64,000 nucleotides of DNA from Gammaproteobacteria bacterium (GCA_021647705.1 JAKIUF010000013.1:1-64000); one strand, 5' to 3'; counted from the stretch's first letter, positions 7,618 through 17,636 are shown. Translations and numbers: made by a program. Notes: generated by a model not told the origin, from the letters alone.

Positions 7618-10600
7618 ATGAAGTCAATCAACATGACGCAAGATAACCCGGCGAACAATGCCGCAAACACTGCTGCACACAATACCTCACAAAAGCCACC
7701 ATCCACCGAAGTGCCAACACTGACCCGCGCCGAATTCCTGCGTAGATTTCGCATACTGATCATTCTTGCCTGGACCATGCCTGTGGTATTTGGTCTGTCA
7801 TTTCTGTTGTACATTGAAATGTTTACCATGGTGCAAATGAGAGCCGTTCTTGGTTCTCTGCCTCAACCCGGCTTTGATGTGTTGTCGCTGGTGTTGGCTG
7901 TGTGGTACTTCCAGCGCCGTGTGTCTTCTGTAGCCGACTATTTGGGGGCGGAAAGTTTTCAGCAACAGGAAAAGCTGGCAGATGCTGCCTTGGCGCAGGT
8001 GCGCAGTTTTCCCCGATATTTTTGGGGCATTTTTCTGGCGTATTTGTTTATTGCACCGGTAACGGTGATCTACAGTGCAGAGTGGTACAGCGATTTCGTC
8101 GCCCAGCCTGTGGACTGGTTTCGTATTAACCTGGTCGCGTTGACGGTGTCCATTATTGTCGGCCTGCCGATTTTTTTTAAATTATTTGATTTGTTTGGCC
8201 GGGCTTTACAGCCCATGCGGCTGGAGCGGCCTGTCATCTCCATCCGTACCCGGGTCTTTCTGATTGCCGCACTGGTGCCGCTGCTGGTGGATACCACACT
8301 GGTGCAGTATTACTGGACTCGCACTGGCTACTTCACAAAAGAGACCTTTGTTGTCTGGCTGGCTTTGCAGATTTTGGCGCTGGTGGGCGCGCAGATTTTT
8401 ATGCGCAGTTTTGGTCAGGCACTACAGCCGCTGGAAATGGCAGCTGGAGAAGCCGGTGCTTTACTGGCTCGTAAGCCTGATTTGCGGGCTTGCTCCACGG
8501 ATGAACTGGGTGTGCTTGCCGGGCAGTATCAGAGCCTGTTGGAACACCTGTATCTACAGGGGAAAATCCTTGAGGTGGGTAACCAAGTGTTGCGTAGTGT
8601 GAATACAGCAGCCAGCATTGGTGAATCTTACGATAATCTGGTGAAAATCTGCGCCCAGGCACTGGATGCGGATGTTGCCTATTTATTGTTACAGGGAAAA
8701 GGCCCACGGGAATTGATCATCGTTTCAGTGACGGGGGCCACCTATTGTGCAGAGGGGCATTTTCGTCTGTCACAGGATGAGCCGTCATTGCTGGTGGCCG
8801 CTTTTAATGAAGGACATCTGGTTGAGACCGTCGATGCCGCAGAAGATTTTCGAGTCAGTCAGCGCCTCGCCAAACAATATGGCACCACTTCGCTCATTGC
8901 CGCGCCGCTGATCGCGGAAGGCGAAGTGATTGGCTCGATTGGTGCCAGCATCAAGGGACGGGTGCGACATTTTACCCGGCAGGACCACGACATGCTGAAT
9001 TTATTGGCGCGTGAGGCAACAACCGTGGTGCATACTCAGCTGCTGGAAGAAAAACGTCAGCAGGCAGAACTGTTGTATCAAGAGGCCCACCAGCTGGCAA
9101 AAGTAACCTTGCAATCCATCAGTGATGGAGTGATTACCACTGATACCAATGGTCAGGTGGTGTACCTCAATCCGGTGGCTGAAAAGTTTACCGGCTGGTC
9201 ATCGCAGGAAGCACAGGGCCACGCGGTGGGACAGGTGTTACGTCTGGGGGATGAAGCCGGTGCGCCGCTGATGAATCCGGTAATGTTATGCCTGGAAACC
9301 GGGGAAAACTTCACCCTGCCGGGGTCGGTAACGTTGCGTCATCGCAATGGTAATAAGGAATTTGCGGTGGAATTGCGCGTGGCACCGATCCGTGAAACTG
9401 ATGCACAAGTGCGTGGCGTGGTGCTTACCTTCCATGACACCACGGACCTGAGCATGATGGCGGGCCGTCTGTCCTATCAGGCCAGCCATGATGCGCTGAC
9501 CGGCCTGCTAAACCGTCACGAATTTGAAGCGCGACTGGAACTGGCCATGGTCGGGTGTGAGCTGGATGGTCGTGAGCACGCCCTGTGCCATCTGGACCTG
9601 GATAAATTCAAAGTGGTGAACAGCACCTGTGGGCATGTCGCCGGTGATGAATTGCTTAAACAGCTTGCCGCACGCTTCCGTGCCATTTTGCGTGAAGACG
9701 ATAGTGTTGCACGCCTGGGAGGTGACGAATTTGGTCTGCTGTTGGAGGACTGCTCACTGGCGCAGGCCAAAGAGATTGCGGGCAAAATTCTCAAAATGGT
9801 GGAAAACTTTCGTTTTACCTGGCAGGACAAGTCTTTCAACGTGGGGCTGAGTCTGGGGCTGGTGTCTATCAATGCGCACAGTGGCAGTCTCACTGATGTA
9901 CTGAGTGCCGCTGATTCAGCCTGTTACGTGGCCAAGGACCAGGGCCACAATCATCTGCATGTCTTTGTACAGGATGACCTGGAATTGACGCGCCACAAAG
10001 GTGAAATGCAATGGCTGCAATACATTCGTGAAGCGCTGGATAATGATCATTTTCAGTTATACCACCAGCGCATTCAACCGCTGTCCGAAGCGGGCAACAC
10101 AGATTATGGTTACAGCGAAATTTTATTACGCCTGCAACGTGACGATGGCGAGATCATCACTCCCAGCTTGTTTTTACCCGCTGCCGAACGTTATCACCTG
10201 ATGCCGGCCATTGATCGCTGGGTGGTGTCTCATGCTCTGGCGCTGCTGGGCAAGCAGATTGCACAGCCGGTGTCGTACTCGATTAATCTTTCCGCGCAGT
10301 CATTGTGCGAAGACAGTTTTCTGGAATTTGTGCTGGCAGAATTGACAGCAAGCACCGTGGCACCTGAGCGGGTATGTTTTGAAATCACCGAAACGACAGC
10401 GATAGCCAACCTGACCCGCGCCATGCGTTTTATCACCGAACTGAAGAGCCGCGGCTGCCGCTTTGCACTGGATGATTTTGGCAGCGGCCTGAGTTCTTTC
10501 AGCTACCTCAAAAATCTACCGGTGGATTATCTGAAAATCGATGGTGTGTTTGTCAAAGACATCGATACAAATCCCATTGATTACGCCATGGTGGAAGCCA

Positions 10601-10761
10601 TTAACCAGATTGGTCATGTTATGGGTATCAAAACCGTAGCGGAATTTGTGACCACCGATGAAGTAATGAAAGCCGTGCAAGCCATTGGTGTGGATTTTGG
10701 GCAGGGATATCACATCGCCCGCCCGGAGCCGGTGATGCTTGTTAACAGCCCCCTAGTGTAG
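7618..10761 (+). CDS. membrane GAF-PAS-GGDEF-EAL cyclic-di-GMP signalling protein
   Basis: A 1047-residue protein likely to make and/or break c-di-GMP. About six hydrophobic segments lie between residues 40 and 265, then a HAMP-like linker, a GAF domain (about 330-470), a PAS domain (about 495-605), a GGDEF domain (about 620-780) and an EAL domain (about 795-1040). The diguanylate cyclase signature GGDEF is intact near residue 700. The EAL signature reads SEILLR, so the metal-binding Glu is kept and Ala becomes Ile. DDFGSG and LKIDGVF of the EAL fold are present. It begins 8 bp after the dehydrogenase stop; the ATG at 7633 is an alternative start. Confidence 0.92.
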   Translation: MKSINMTQDNPANNAANTAAHNTSQKPPSTEVPTLTRAEFLRRFRILIILAWTMPVVFGLSFLLYIEMFTMVQMRAVLGSLPQPGFDVLSLVLAVWYFQRRVSSVADYLGAESFQQQEKLADAALAQVRSFPRYFWGIFLAYLFIAPVTVIYSAEWYSDFVAQPVDWFRINLVALTVSIIVGLPIFFKLFDLFGRALQPMRLERPVISIRTRVFLIAALVPLLVDTTLVQYYWTRTGYFTKETFVVWLALQILALVGAQIFMRSFGQALQPLEMAAGEAGALLARKPDLRACSTDELGVLAGQYQSLLEHLYLQGKILEVGNQVLRSVNTAASIGESYDNLVKICAQALDADVAYLLLQGKGPRELIIVSVTGATYCAEGHFRLSQDEPSLLVAAFNEGHLVETVDAAEDFRVSQRLAKQYGTTSLIAAPLIAEGEVIGSIGASIKGRVRHFTRQDHDMLNLLAREATTVVHTQLLEEKRQQAELLYQEAHQLAKVTLQSISDGVITTDTNGQVVYLNPVAEKFTGWSSQEAQGHAVGQVLRLGDEAGAPLMNPVMLCLETGENFTLPGSVTLRHRNGNKEFAVELRVAPIRETDAQVRGVVLTFHDTTDLSMMAGRLSYQASHDALTGLLNRHEFEARLELAMVGCELDGREHALCHLDLDKFKVVNSTCGHVAGDELLKQLAARFRAILREDDSVARLGGDEFGLLLEDCSLAQAKEIAGKILKMVENFRFTWQDKSFNVGLSLGLVSINAHSGSLTDVLSAADSACYVAKDQGHNHLHVFVQDDLELTRHKGEMQWLQYIREALDNDHFQLYHQRIQPLSEAGNTDYGYSEILLRLQRDDGEIITPSLFLPAAERYHLMPAIDRWVVSHALALLGKQIAQPVSYSINLSAQSLCEDSFLEFVLAELTASTVAPERVCFEITETTAIANLTRAMRFITELKSRGCRFALDDFGSGLSSFSYLKNLPVDYLKIDGVFVKDIDTNPIDYAMVEAINQIGHVMGIKTVAEFVTTDEVMKAVQAIGVDFGQGYHIARPEPVMLVNSPLV

Positions 10762-10778
10762 TTGCCGCTTCCTTAATT

Positions 10779-11582
10779 ATGGATATGTTAATCGCTTATG
10801 CCGTGCTGGGCATCTTTGCGGGCATTATGGCGGGTCTGCTGGGTGTCGGTGGCGGGCTGGTGATTGTGCCGGTGCTGGTAATGCTTTGGCAGGCCGATGG
10901 TCTTGGTGGCTTACAAATGGTGCAACTGGCGATTGGCACATCACTGGCCGTCATCGTGTTTACCTCCCTGTCCTCGGTTCGCGCACATCACCAACGTGGC
11001 AGTGTTTTGTGGCCAGTGTTCTGGCGGTTGACACCGGGCATTCTGCTGGGAGCCGGACTGGGTGCGACGCTGGCGTCTGCGCTGCCACAAGCGACACTCA
11101 AAATGGTGTTTGGCATATTTGAGCTGTTAGTGGCAGCACAAATGCTGTTGAGCCTGCGCCGGTCCGCAGGCGCACCCACAAAAAGGGATTTACCGGGCAC
11201 GTTGGGTATGGGACTGGCCGGTGGAGTGATTGGTACCGTGTCTGCACTGGTGGGTATCGGAGGAGGCACTCTGACCGTACCTTTTCTTGATGCCTGTCAA
11301 TTGCGCATGCAAAAGGCCGTCGGCACGTCGGCTGCCTGTGGTCTGCCCATCGCCGTGAGTGGCGCATTGAGTTATATGCTGCTGGGGTGGGGCAATACAC
11401 AGCTGCCTGCAAATTCTGCCGGTTTTGTGTACGGCCCGGCGTTGGTCGGTATTGCCATTACCAGCATGTTGTTTGCCCCCCTGGGAGCTGCCCTGGCCCA
11501 CCGTTTGCCAACATCGGTTTTGAAAAAAATCTTCGCCGGTTTTCTTGCATTGCTGGGCATCTGGATGCTTGGCTCACAGTAG
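10779..11582 (+). CDS. TauE/SafE family permease
   Basis: A 267-residue inner-membrane protein with about eight hydrophobic segments and two related halves. Each half carries the glycine-rich signature (GLLGVGGGLVIVPVL near residue 20 and LVGIGGGTLTVPFL near residue 160). The family exports sulfite, sulfoacetate and other small organic anions, but the substrate here is unknown. It starts 17 bp after the GGDEF/EAL gene. A second TauE/SafE gene lies at 16.8 kb inside the sulfur-assimilation cluster. Confidence 0.88.
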   Translation: MDMLIAYAVLGIFAGIMAGLLGVGGGLVIVPVLVMLWQADGLGGLQMVQLAIGTSLAVIVFTSLSSVRAHHQRGSVLWPVFWRLTPGILLGAGLGATLASALPQATLKMVFGIFELLVAAQMLLSLRRSAGAPTKRDLPGTLGMGLAGGVIGTVSALVGIGGGTLTVPFLDACQLRMQKAVGTSAACGLPIAVSGALSYMLLGWGNTQLPANSAGFVYGPALVGIAITSMLFAPLGAALAHRLPTSVLKKIFAGFLALLGIWMLGSQ

Positions 11583-11697
11583 TTGATGGCCCTGTTGTTT
11601 GTGACCTCGGTCACACTGTTTCTGCGTACTGTTCCGATAAAGCGGGTGAAGCAAAGGTGCTTCATTGGAATCTGCACATAACGAGAGAGGGGCCACC

Positions 11698-12102
11698 ATG
11701 AGACACAAAAAAATTATCATTCGTGCCGTCGTATTGTTGACAATGCTGGTACTGACCGTGGTCTTTACCCCGGCGTATTCACAAGGAAAAAATGCGTATA
11801 ACGCGGGTTTGCTGGCTTCTGAATCAGGTGATTACGTCGCTGCTGTGACGGCATGGCAGCCGCTGGCCAGTCAGGGTGATGCCGCTGCCCAGTTTAATCT
11901 GGCGTTGATGTATCACCGTGGATTGGGTGTAGCGCCGGATGAGCAAAAAGCGGTGCAGTGGTACCAAAAATCAGCATCCAATGGTTATGCCAAGGCACAG
12001 GAATTTCTGGCTGCGGCTTATCGTGAAGGCTGGTTCGGCCTGGAAAAAAATTCGCAAAAGGCCAAATACTGGAGCCAACAGCTTGAAAACAGTGGGCTTT
12101 AA
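11698..12102 (+). CDS. secreted Sel1-repeat protein
   Basis: A 134-residue protein that starts at an ATG with a strong GAGAGAGGGG ribosome-binding stretch. It has a Sec signal peptide (about residues 1-28, cleavage after AYS). Two to three Sel1-type repeats follow, recognisable as AAAQFNLALMYHRGLGV...A..WYQKSA and AKAQEFLAAAYREGWFG. These helical repeats mediate protein contacts, and the protein is probably periplasmic. The partner is unknown. A rho-independent terminator lies 75 bp downstream. Confidence 0.8.
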   Translation: MRHKKIIIRAVVLLTMLVLTVVFTPAYSQGKNAYNAGLLASESGDYVAAVTAWQPLASQGDAAAQFNLALMYHRGLGVAPDEQKAVQWYQKSASNGYAKAQEFLAAAYREGWFGLEKNSQKAKYWSQQLENSGL

Positions 12103-12176
12103 ATGACGACACATTAATAACAGATTTTCTGGTTTCCTGCCGTATATTGACACTGAAGACAGTTATCTGAAAAAAA

Positions 12177-12207
12177 GCCGCAGTGACAGCGTTACTGCGG
12201 CTTTTTT
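12177..12207 (+). terminator. rho-independent terminator after the Sel1 gene
   Basis: GCCGCAGTGAC pairs with GTTACTGCGGC (one G-T pair) across a short loop and is followed by TTTTTT. A run of A precedes the stem, so it could also work in the other direction. Confidence 0.85.
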
Positions 12208-12284
12208 GTATTACAGACAAAGAGGCCGTTCTTCGTCAGAATTGATCATAAATGCAGCAAAAATGCGTATAGTGTATTCTTGAT

Positions 12285-12331
12285 CACCTTAGTACATCGT
12301 GAAAATAACGTTGATGTGTTCTAAGTGAGTA
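12285..12331. promoter_or_regulatory. imperfect inverted repeat upstream of the LPP20-type gene
   Basis: CACCTTAGTACATC is matched, with small gaps, by GATGTGTTCTAAGTG about 15 bases later. It lies roughly 90 bp before the LPP20-type gene and has no T-run, so it looks more like an operator or mRNA structure than a terminator. No regulator is identified. Confidence 0.35.
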
Positions 12332-12416
12332 ACAAAGTTGTTGCTACACTCAGCAGCAGCAGAGAGAGTAGCGGGTGTTTTCAGGGTTCGTGCGGTTTAC
12401 GAACCGGACGGGGGGG

Positions 12417-13016
12417 ATGATGAAAAAATATATCAGTGTGACGACAAATCCAAATATGACACGTATCGCTATGCGCTGGTGTGTATCGCTTGGTATGGCC
12501 TGGGCTTTGCTGGCCTGCGCGAGTAATTTGAACCTGAATGATGCGACAGACGCCAATGGTGTGCCGGCCTGGGTGAATGAAGGCAGTGTTATCCGTGCGT
12601 CTAAAGACGGGCGGCGGTTTCATGGTGTGGGCTCTGCCCCCATGATGAGCAACTTTTCGCTGCAAACGGCCACCGCCGACAATCGTGCGCGTAGTGAAAT
12701 CAACCGCATCCTGGCTTCTTATGTGGAAATCGTTTCGCGTGATTTTATTGCCTCGGGTGATGCTGATGAAAGTGGTTTTAATGACCAGGATGTGGCTCAA
12801 CAAATGGATCAGCTGGCCAATATTGATTTGACGGGTATTCAGGTGATTGGGCACTGGACGGATAAACAAAGCAAGGTTGTTTATTCAATTGCTGAGGTTG
12901 ATATGCAACAGGTACGTGAAGCGATCAAATCGGCCGAATCATTGCATCCCGGTTTGCGCAGGTTTATTAAGGTGGAAGGCGACACTATTTTTGATCGCAT
13001 TGCTACGGCGGAATAA
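12417..13016 (+). CDS. LPP20-family lipoprotein
   Basis: A 199-residue product with a lipoprotein signal ending LLACAS, so it is probably an envelope lipoprotein. The following WVNEGSVI...RFHGVGSAP, ADNRARSEINRIL and VYSIAEVDM segments are characteristic of LPP20/'LPP20 family lipoprotein' domains. The ATGATGAAA start is preceded by GGGGGG. I chose 12417 over the open-frame start at 12375 because it gives a standard signal. A terminator follows at 13.2 kb, beyond the R3 element. Confidence 0.75.
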   Translation: MMKKYISVTTNPNMTRIAMRWCVSLGMAWALLACASNLNLNDATDANGVPAWVNEGSVIRASKDGRRFHGVGSAPMMSNFSLQTATADNRARSEINRILASYVEIVSRDFIASGDADESGFNDQDVAQQMDQLANIDLTGIQVIGHWTDKQSKVVYSIAEVDMQQVREAIKSAESLHPGLRRFIKVEGDTIFDRIATAE

Positions 13017-13033
13017 TAATAAACAAACAAATT

Positions 13034-13202
13034 GATATATACCCGTAGTGATTGAGATTTAGGTCTAATTGCACGCCCTATTTGACCCATGGCTGCGTTG
13101 TTGTCCTTGCAATAGAGCGACTATTACGCGTCATTTCGTCTTGCCATGAAACAAATATGACGCACATTCAGGTCTAAATCCCAAGCGCTATGGGTATATA
13201 TG
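13034..13202. mobile_element. R3: MITE-like element with ATATATACCC inverted ends
   Basis: The left end reads ATATATACCCGTAGTG (from 13035) and the right end, reverse complemented, reads ATATATACCCATAGCG (to 13201). The next inner blocks GATTTAGGTCT and its near inverse AGGTCTAAATC extend the terminal repeats to about 30 bp. The interior (about 110 bp) holds no ORF. The size and structure fit a non-autonomous MITE. I recall similar sequences in other gammaproteobacteria but cannot search for them here. Confidence 0.75.
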
Positions 13203-13205
13203 TAA

Positions 13206-13236
13206 AAAACCGGGTATTTCAAACCCGGTTTTTTTG
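13206..13236 (+). terminator. rho-independent terminator
   Basis: AACCGGGT pairs with ACCCGGTT around the loop ATTTCAA and is followed by a T-run. It ends transcription from the LPP20-type gene, just upstream of yaeQ. Confidence 0.8.
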
Positions 13237-13269
13237 TGGAACAGAGACAAATCACTAAGGTGCGCGCGC

Positions 13270-13806
13270 GTGGCATTAAAACCAAAAATATTCAAATTCA
13301 AAATTGCATTATCTGATCTTGACCGAAATTATTATGACGCGCTTGATTTGACCATTGCTCAACATCCTTCTGAAACCAGTGAACGAATGATGGCGCGTAT
13401 TTTGGCCTTTTGCATGAATGCCCAGGAGCGTTTGGAATTCACCAAAGGGCTTAGCGCCGTAGACGAACCTGATATATGGGTTCGATCACTGGATGAGCAA
13501 ACGACATTATGGCTCGATGTGGGCGAACCGACCGTTGAGCGAGTTAAAAAGGCAACACGGCTTTCGCCGATGGTTAAAGTCTATAGCTTTAATTCAAAGT
13601 CGGATGTCTGGTGGGAGCAGGGGCGGGAAAAGTTTGGGAGGTTGAAAGCGTCTATTTTCCAGTTTCAGTGGAAAAGTATTCAATCACTGGCTGCGCTACA
13701 GCAGCGTACAATGAGTATTTCTGTCACCATTACAGGTGACTCTGCTTATATTGCAACGGAGTCCGGGGAGTGCGAGGTATCCTGGGTGGCATTGCAAATC
13801 CGATGA
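13270..13806 (+). CDS. yaeQ: YaeQ family protein
   Basis: A 178-residue cytoplasmic protein closely resembling E. coli YaeQ. Conserved segments are ALKxxIxKxxxxLsDlDRNyYd, TiAqHPSETsERMMaRiLAF, GLSAVDEPDIWVRSL and TMSISVTITGDSAYIA. The family adopts a PD-(D/E)XK-like fold and its role is unclear. The longest frame begins at 13234 inside the upstream terminator. The homologous N-terminus (ALK) is reached from the GTG at 13270, which has AAGGTG nine bases upstream, so the start is GTG. It stands alone between the terminator and a long hairpin repeat. Confidence 0.9.
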   Translation: MALKPKIFKFKIALSDLDRNYYDALDLTIAQHPSETSERMMARILAFCMNAQERLEFTKGLSAVDEPDIWVRSLDEQTTLWLDVGEPTVERVKKATRLSPMVKVYSFNSKSDVWWEQGREKFGRLKASIFQFQWKSIQSLAALQQRTMSISVTITGDSAYIATESGECEVSWVALQIR

Positions 13807-13857
13807 TGTAGCAACGTCATAATGTCATTAAGCTAAGCCGGTTTTTCTGTTTGTTAT

Positions 13858-13926
13858 TGGTTGGTGGTGAGCTTGCGAACGCCAACAGCATTGGCAACGG
13901 GGTTCGCAAACTCACCACCAGCCTAC
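13858..13926. repeat. R2 hairpin repeat, copy 1
   Basis: GGTTGGTGGTGAGCTTGCGAAC pairs imperfectly with GTTCGCAAACTCACCACCAGCC across a short loop. It sits between the convergent ends of yaeQ and the phosphomannomutase gene and finishes 4 bp before the latter's stop codon. A near-perfect relative lies at 45704-45777. Confidence 0.85.
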
Positions 13927-13929
13927 CGT

Positions 13930-15315
13930 TTAAAACGGCAATTCAGCCTCTGGTGCCTGAGTTGTCAGCAACGTGCGAAAATCCTCCTGAATCCGCGCCA
14001 ACGCTGTTTCATTTGTCGCTTCAAAACGAAACACCAGACAAGGTGTTGTATTGGACGCACGCACTAGCCCAAAACCATCGTCAAAATCCACACGTAATCC
14101 ATCGATAGTGGTGATTTTGGCATTGGGGAAATCTGCTGCTGCAACGAGCCTTTCCACCAGGGGATGGTTTTCGCCTTCCGCAGTGTTCATATTCAGTTCG
14201 GGTGTGTTGATGTTGTCGGGCAGGGCATTGAAAATTTCATCTGCCGAGCGACCGTCTTTCGACAGGATTTCCAACAAGCGTGATGCTGTGTAAGTAGCGT
14301 CGTCGAAACCATACCAGCGTTCTTTGAAAAAGATATGACCGCTCATTTCCCCGGCCAGTTGGGCCCCACTTTCTTTCAGTTTGGCCTTGATAAAGCTGTG
14401 ACCGGTTTTCCACATAGTCGCTTTACCGCCAGCCTGTTCAATAATCTTGTGCAGGTTGGTGGTGCATTTGATGTCGTAAATAATCTCCGCGCCTGGGTTG
14501 CGTGACAATACGTCCTGCGCGTACAGCATCATTTGCCGGTCAGCCCAGATGACGTTACCGGTAGGGGTGAGTACACCAAGGCGATCGCCATCGCCATCGA
14601 AGGCGAGACCGATGTCGGCCTGTTGCTCGGCCAGTGCCTGTTTCAGGTCTGCCAGGTTTTCCGGTTTGCTGGGGTCAGGGTGGTGATTGGGGAAGTTACC
14701 GTCCACGTCGCAGAACAGTTCACTGACCTCACAGCCCAGTGCGCGCAGTAGTTGCGGTGCAACACCGCCCGCGACGCCGTTGCCACAATCGACAATGACT
14801 TTCATGGGTTTGGCCAGTTTGACATCGCGGGTAATGCGTTCGATGTATTGTGTCACCACATCGGCTTTGTCCACAGAGCCGGAGCCTTCGCTCAGCGTGC
14901 CGGATTCGATGCGCTTGCGCAGTTGCTGAATGTCGGGGCCGGACAGGGTGGTGCCGCCCAGTACCATTTTCAGGCCATTGTATTCCGGCGGATTGTGGCT
15001 GCCAGTGATCATGATGCCGGAACCGCTGCCCAGTTCGTAGGCGGCGTAGTAGAGCACGGGTGTGGGTGCCATGCCGAGATCGGTGACGTCGCGCCCGGCT
15101 TCAGTGAGTCCGCGCGTCAGTGCTGCAATCAATTTTGGTCCAGAGAGACGGCCGTCGCGCGCCACATAGATATGTTGTTCGCCGCGTGCCTCGGCTTCTG
15201 CGCCCAGGGCACGGCCGATCCAGTACACCGCATCTTCCGTGAGGGTTTTATCGACGATGCCGCGCACGTCGTAGGCTTTGAAAATACTAGCATCGAGCTG
15301 GGGAGGTTGGGTCAT
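13930..15315 (-). CDS. algC: phosphomannomutase/phosphoglucomutase
   Basis: Interconverts hexose 1- and 6-phosphates for LPS and exopolysaccharide precursors. The 461-residue protein has the phosphoserine loop ITGSHNPPEYNG (active-site Ser near residue 105), the metal loop AFDGDGDRLG, the sugar-recognition segment GEMSGHIFF and the phosphate-binding RASNTTP at the C-terminus, in the order of AlgC. The ATG at 15315 begins MTQPPQLDASIF; a second ATG is 12 bp upstream. It stands alone and is convergent with yaeQ. Confidence 0.92.
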   Translation of the reverse strand: MTQPPQLDASIFKAYDVRGIVDKTLTEDAVYWIGRALGAEAEARGEQHIYVARDGRLSGPKLIAALTRGLTEAGRDVTDLGMAPTPVLYYAAYELGSGSGIMITGSHNPPEYNGLKMVLGGTTLSGPDIQQLRKRIESGTLSEGSGSVDKADVVTQYIERITRDVKLAKPMKVIVDCGNGVAGGVAPQLLRALGCEVSELFCDVDGNFPNHHPDPSKPENLADLKQALAEQQADIGLAFDGDGDRLGVLTPTGNVIWADRQMMLYAQDVLSRNPGAEIIYDIKCTTNLHKIIEQAGGKATMWKTGHSFIKAKLKESGAQLAGEMSGHIFFKERWYGFDDATYTASRLLEILSKDGRSADEIFNALPDNINTPELNMNTAEGENHPLVERLVAAADFPNAKITTIDGLRVDFDDGFGLVRASNTTPCLVFRFEATNETALARIQEDFRTLLTTQAPEAELPF

Positions 15316-15467
15316 GATGTATTTCACTTATGTTAGGTTGTTATTAAACATGGGTGAGGCAGAAAATGCCGAAGAATATCAGGTTCGTTTGGCAATTGCC
15401 TTGTTCTGGAACCCCTCAAAAGGTGAAGGTGGCCTTATTCCACATTTTTTACCGGCTTCTCTTCGGT

Positions 15468-15657
15468 TTTTAATGTGAATTAAGCGTTAAATCACCAATG
15501 TCGTTAAGTTAAGCGTACTTGATCAAATCTAGTGCTTGTAAACGTAGAGGCGCAGAAACGCAGAGTTTTTAGTGTTTTTCTCTGTGCCTCTGCGACCTCT
15601 GTGTTAAATACTCGATGACTTTAAAAACCGCGTGTTTTTAGCGCTTAATTCACATGT
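15468..15657. repeat. R1 composite repeat, copy c
   Basis: This element is bounded by TTAATGTGAATTAAGCG on the left (15470-15486) and GCGCTTAATTCACATG on the right (15641-15656). Inside are ACGTAGAGGCGCAGAAACGCAGAG, a TTTTTAGTGTTTTTCTCTG block also present in copy f, and the inverse CTCTGTGCCTCTGCGACCTCTGTG. The right end runs into the TAA of cysB. The left part also carries AATCACCAATGTCGTTAAGTTAAG, which recurs near 45.7 kb. Confidence 0.8.
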
Positions 15658-16583
15658 TAGTCAGCATGGAGCGCCGCACGCAATGTTGCCCGGCTCAGGT
15701 GTGGTGCAAACAGTTCAACAAACTCGAAAATAAACCGGCGAAGGTAGCTGCCGCGACGGATACCTACCCAGGTGGTACTGGCAGGAAACAGGTGGGCGAT
15801 GTCGATGCGGCGCAGGCCAGTGTCACGTTGTGGTTCGAAGGCCACATCGGCCAGCAGCCCAATGCCCAGACCGAGTTCCACATAAGTTTTGATGACGTCA
15901 GCGTCCAGCGCGGTGAGTACAATTTTGGGTTGTAACCCGGCGGATTGAAAGGCATCGTTGAGCCGACTGCGTCCGGTAAAGGCAAAATCGTAGGTGACGA
16001 TGGGGTGTTCGGCCAGATCCTGTAAGGTCAGTGGTGTGGTTTTTTCCAGCAGCGGATGATCCGGTGGTACCACTACGCAGTGATGCCAGGGATAACAGGG
16101 CAGGGTGATGAGTCCGTCGGCAGCAGAAACAGCCTCGGTGGCAATCACAATATCAGCCTCGCCGCGCAGGGCTCTGTCGCAAATTTGTGTTGGGTTTCCC
16201 TGGCGTAGTTGCAGGATGACATCGGGGAAACGTTGGCGGAATTTCTGGATGACTGGTGGTAACACGTAGCGCGCCTGAGTGTGGGTGGTGGCCAGGGTGA
16301 GTGTGCCGCGTGTTTGATCGCTGTAGTCAGCGCCAATACGACTGATGTTTTCCGCTTCACGCAGCATGCGGCGTGCGGTGAGGATGATCTCGTTACCGGG
16401 CTCGGTCACGGCGGTCAGCCGTTTGCCCTCGCGGGCGAAAATAGGGACACCCAGTTCTGACTCCAGCAGGCGTATTTGTTTACTCACACCGGGTTGCGAA
16501 GTGAACATTGCTGCTGCCGCTTCGGTGACATTGAGGTGGTGATCTACGACTTCGCAGATGCAGCGTAATTGATGCAGTTTCAT
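15657..16583 (-). CDS. cysB: CysB-type LysR transcriptional regulator
   Basis: A LysR-family activator of sulfur assimilation that senses O- or N-acetylserine and sulfate status. The 308-residue protein begins MKLHQLRCICEVV; the open frame extends 21 bp further upstream. The HTH (about residues 19-45, AAAAMFTSQPGVSKQI) and the CysB/Cbl signature TTHTQARY near residue 100 are clear, as is the effector-domain TYDFAFTGRS. It is divergent from the TauE, sulfite reductase and cysH genes that it probably controls. Its stop codon coincides with the end of R1 copy c. Confidence 0.92.
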   Translation of the reverse strand: MKLHQLRCICEVVDHHLNVTEAAAAMFTSQPGVSKQIRLLESELGVPIFAREGKRLTAVTEPGNEIILTARRMLREAENISRIGADYSDQTRGTLTLATTHTQARYVLPPVIQKFRQRFPDVILQLRQGNPTQICDRALRGEADIVIATEAVSAADGLITLPCYPWHHCVVVPPDHPLLEKTTPLTLQDLAEHPIVTYDFAFTGRSRLNDAFQSAGLQPKIVLTALDADVIKTYVELGLGIGLLADVAFEPQRDTGLRRIDIAHLFPASTTWVGIRRGSYLRRFIFEFVELFAPHLSRATLRAALHAD

Positions 16584-16795
16584 AATGGTTTCCGTCGTTT
16601 CCATTGCTGACGGGTTGGCTTTATCAGCGCATGTCGTGGTGATTTTGCTGTTTGTGCGCCCGAGTTTTTGTCTGTACTCATTTCTTGTTTAACATCCATT
16701 TATAACCTAAGTGTCTTTATAAAGGCATTTTTATTCTTTTTCAACCTATTGCTGGATTGTTACTGTTTGCGCACCTTCGAAAGGAATGCGCGTTC
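16584..16795. promoter_or_regulatory. divergent control region of cysB and the sulfur genes
   Basis: An AT-rich stretch of about 210 bp between cysB and the permease gene. Divergent LysR regulators normally bind such a region. I see no clean T-N11-A palindrome that I would mark as a CysB site. GAAAGGAAT just before 16796 is the permease ribosome-binding site. Confidence 0.5.
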
Positions 16796-17584
16796 ATGGA
16801 TGCTTTTTTTGTTATTTCAGGCTTTGGCGTAGGCGTTCTGGTTGGGCTCACCGGAGTGGGTGGTGGTGCGCTGATGACACCGCTGCTGATTTTCGGGTTT
16901 GGTATCGCGCCTGCTGTGGCGGTCGGCACCGATTTGATGTTCGCGGCGATTACCAAGGCCAATGGTGTCTGGGTACATGCACGCCAGAATTCAGTGGAAT
17001 GGCGCATTGTGGGCTGGATGCTGTTGGGTAGCTTGCCCGCCACCCTGCTCACGCTGTTGGTATTGCGACAGGTGGATATACGTACCGACGCAGCACAGGA
17101 GGTGATGACGCTCACGCTGGGTCTGGCGTTGATTGCCAGTGCTGGCGCGTTGATATTCCGGCGGCGTCTGGCGAAAAGCGATACGGGTCTGACACATGAC
17201 GAGACGGGGCGCAAAACCCGGATCGCCACGGTGGTGACGGGGGTCGTGCTGGGTACGCTGGTGACAATGACCTCGGTAGGTGCGGGTGCGCTGGGGGCGG
17301 CGGCGTTGTTTTGGCTTTATCCGCGTATGAAAGCGGTGCGGGTGGTGGGTACCGATCTTGCCCATGCGGTACCGCTGACCACTGTCGCCGGTCTGGGCCA
17401 TTGGCAGTTGGGCACAGTGGATTGGGTTTTGCTGATCAGTCTTCTGATTGGTTCATTGCCCGGTATTTATATTGGTAGTCGATTGAGTGCCCGTGTGCCG
17501 GAAATCTGGTTGCGTTCGGTGTTGGCCAGTCTGTTGTTGGTGATTGGCCTGGGGGCAGTGTTTGGTGGGCGGTTGATGGCGTAG
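16796..17584 (+). CDS. TauE/SafE family permease in the sulfur cluster
   Basis: A 262-residue protein with about eight hydrophobic segments. The family signature is seen as LVGLTGVGGGALMTPLLI near residue 20 and TMTSVGAGALGAAAL in the second half. Its position between cysB and sulfite reductase suggests it handles sulfite or a related sulfur oxyanion, perhaps venting excess sulfite. That is inference from context. The ATG at 16796 has GAAAGGA upstream and gives the usual N-terminus MDAFFVISGFGVG. It is the second paralogue in the window. Confidence 0.87.
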   Translation: MDAFFVISGFGVGVLVGLTGVGGGALMTPLLIFGFGIAPAVAVGTDLMFAAITKANGVWVHARQNSVEWRIVGWMLLGSLPATLLTLLVLRQVDIRTDAAQEVMTLTLGLALIASAGALIFRRRLAKSDTGLTHDETGRKTRIATVVTGVVLGTLVTMTSVGAGALGAAALFWLYPRMKAVRVVGTDLAHAVPLTTVAGLGHWQLGTVDWVLLISLLIGSLPGIYIGSRLSARVPEIWLRSVLASLLLVIGLGAVFGGRLMA

Positions 17585-17636
17585 GCGTCGCAAAGATGTG
17601 GACGCAGGAATCAGGATTTACAGGAGACAGGATAAA

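Noticed and set aside
13234-13269. Upstream 12-codon extension of YaeQ from ATG 13234
   Set aside because: It starts inside the terminator hairpin and lacks similarity to YaeQ. The GTG at 13270 has a ribosome-binding site and matches the family start.
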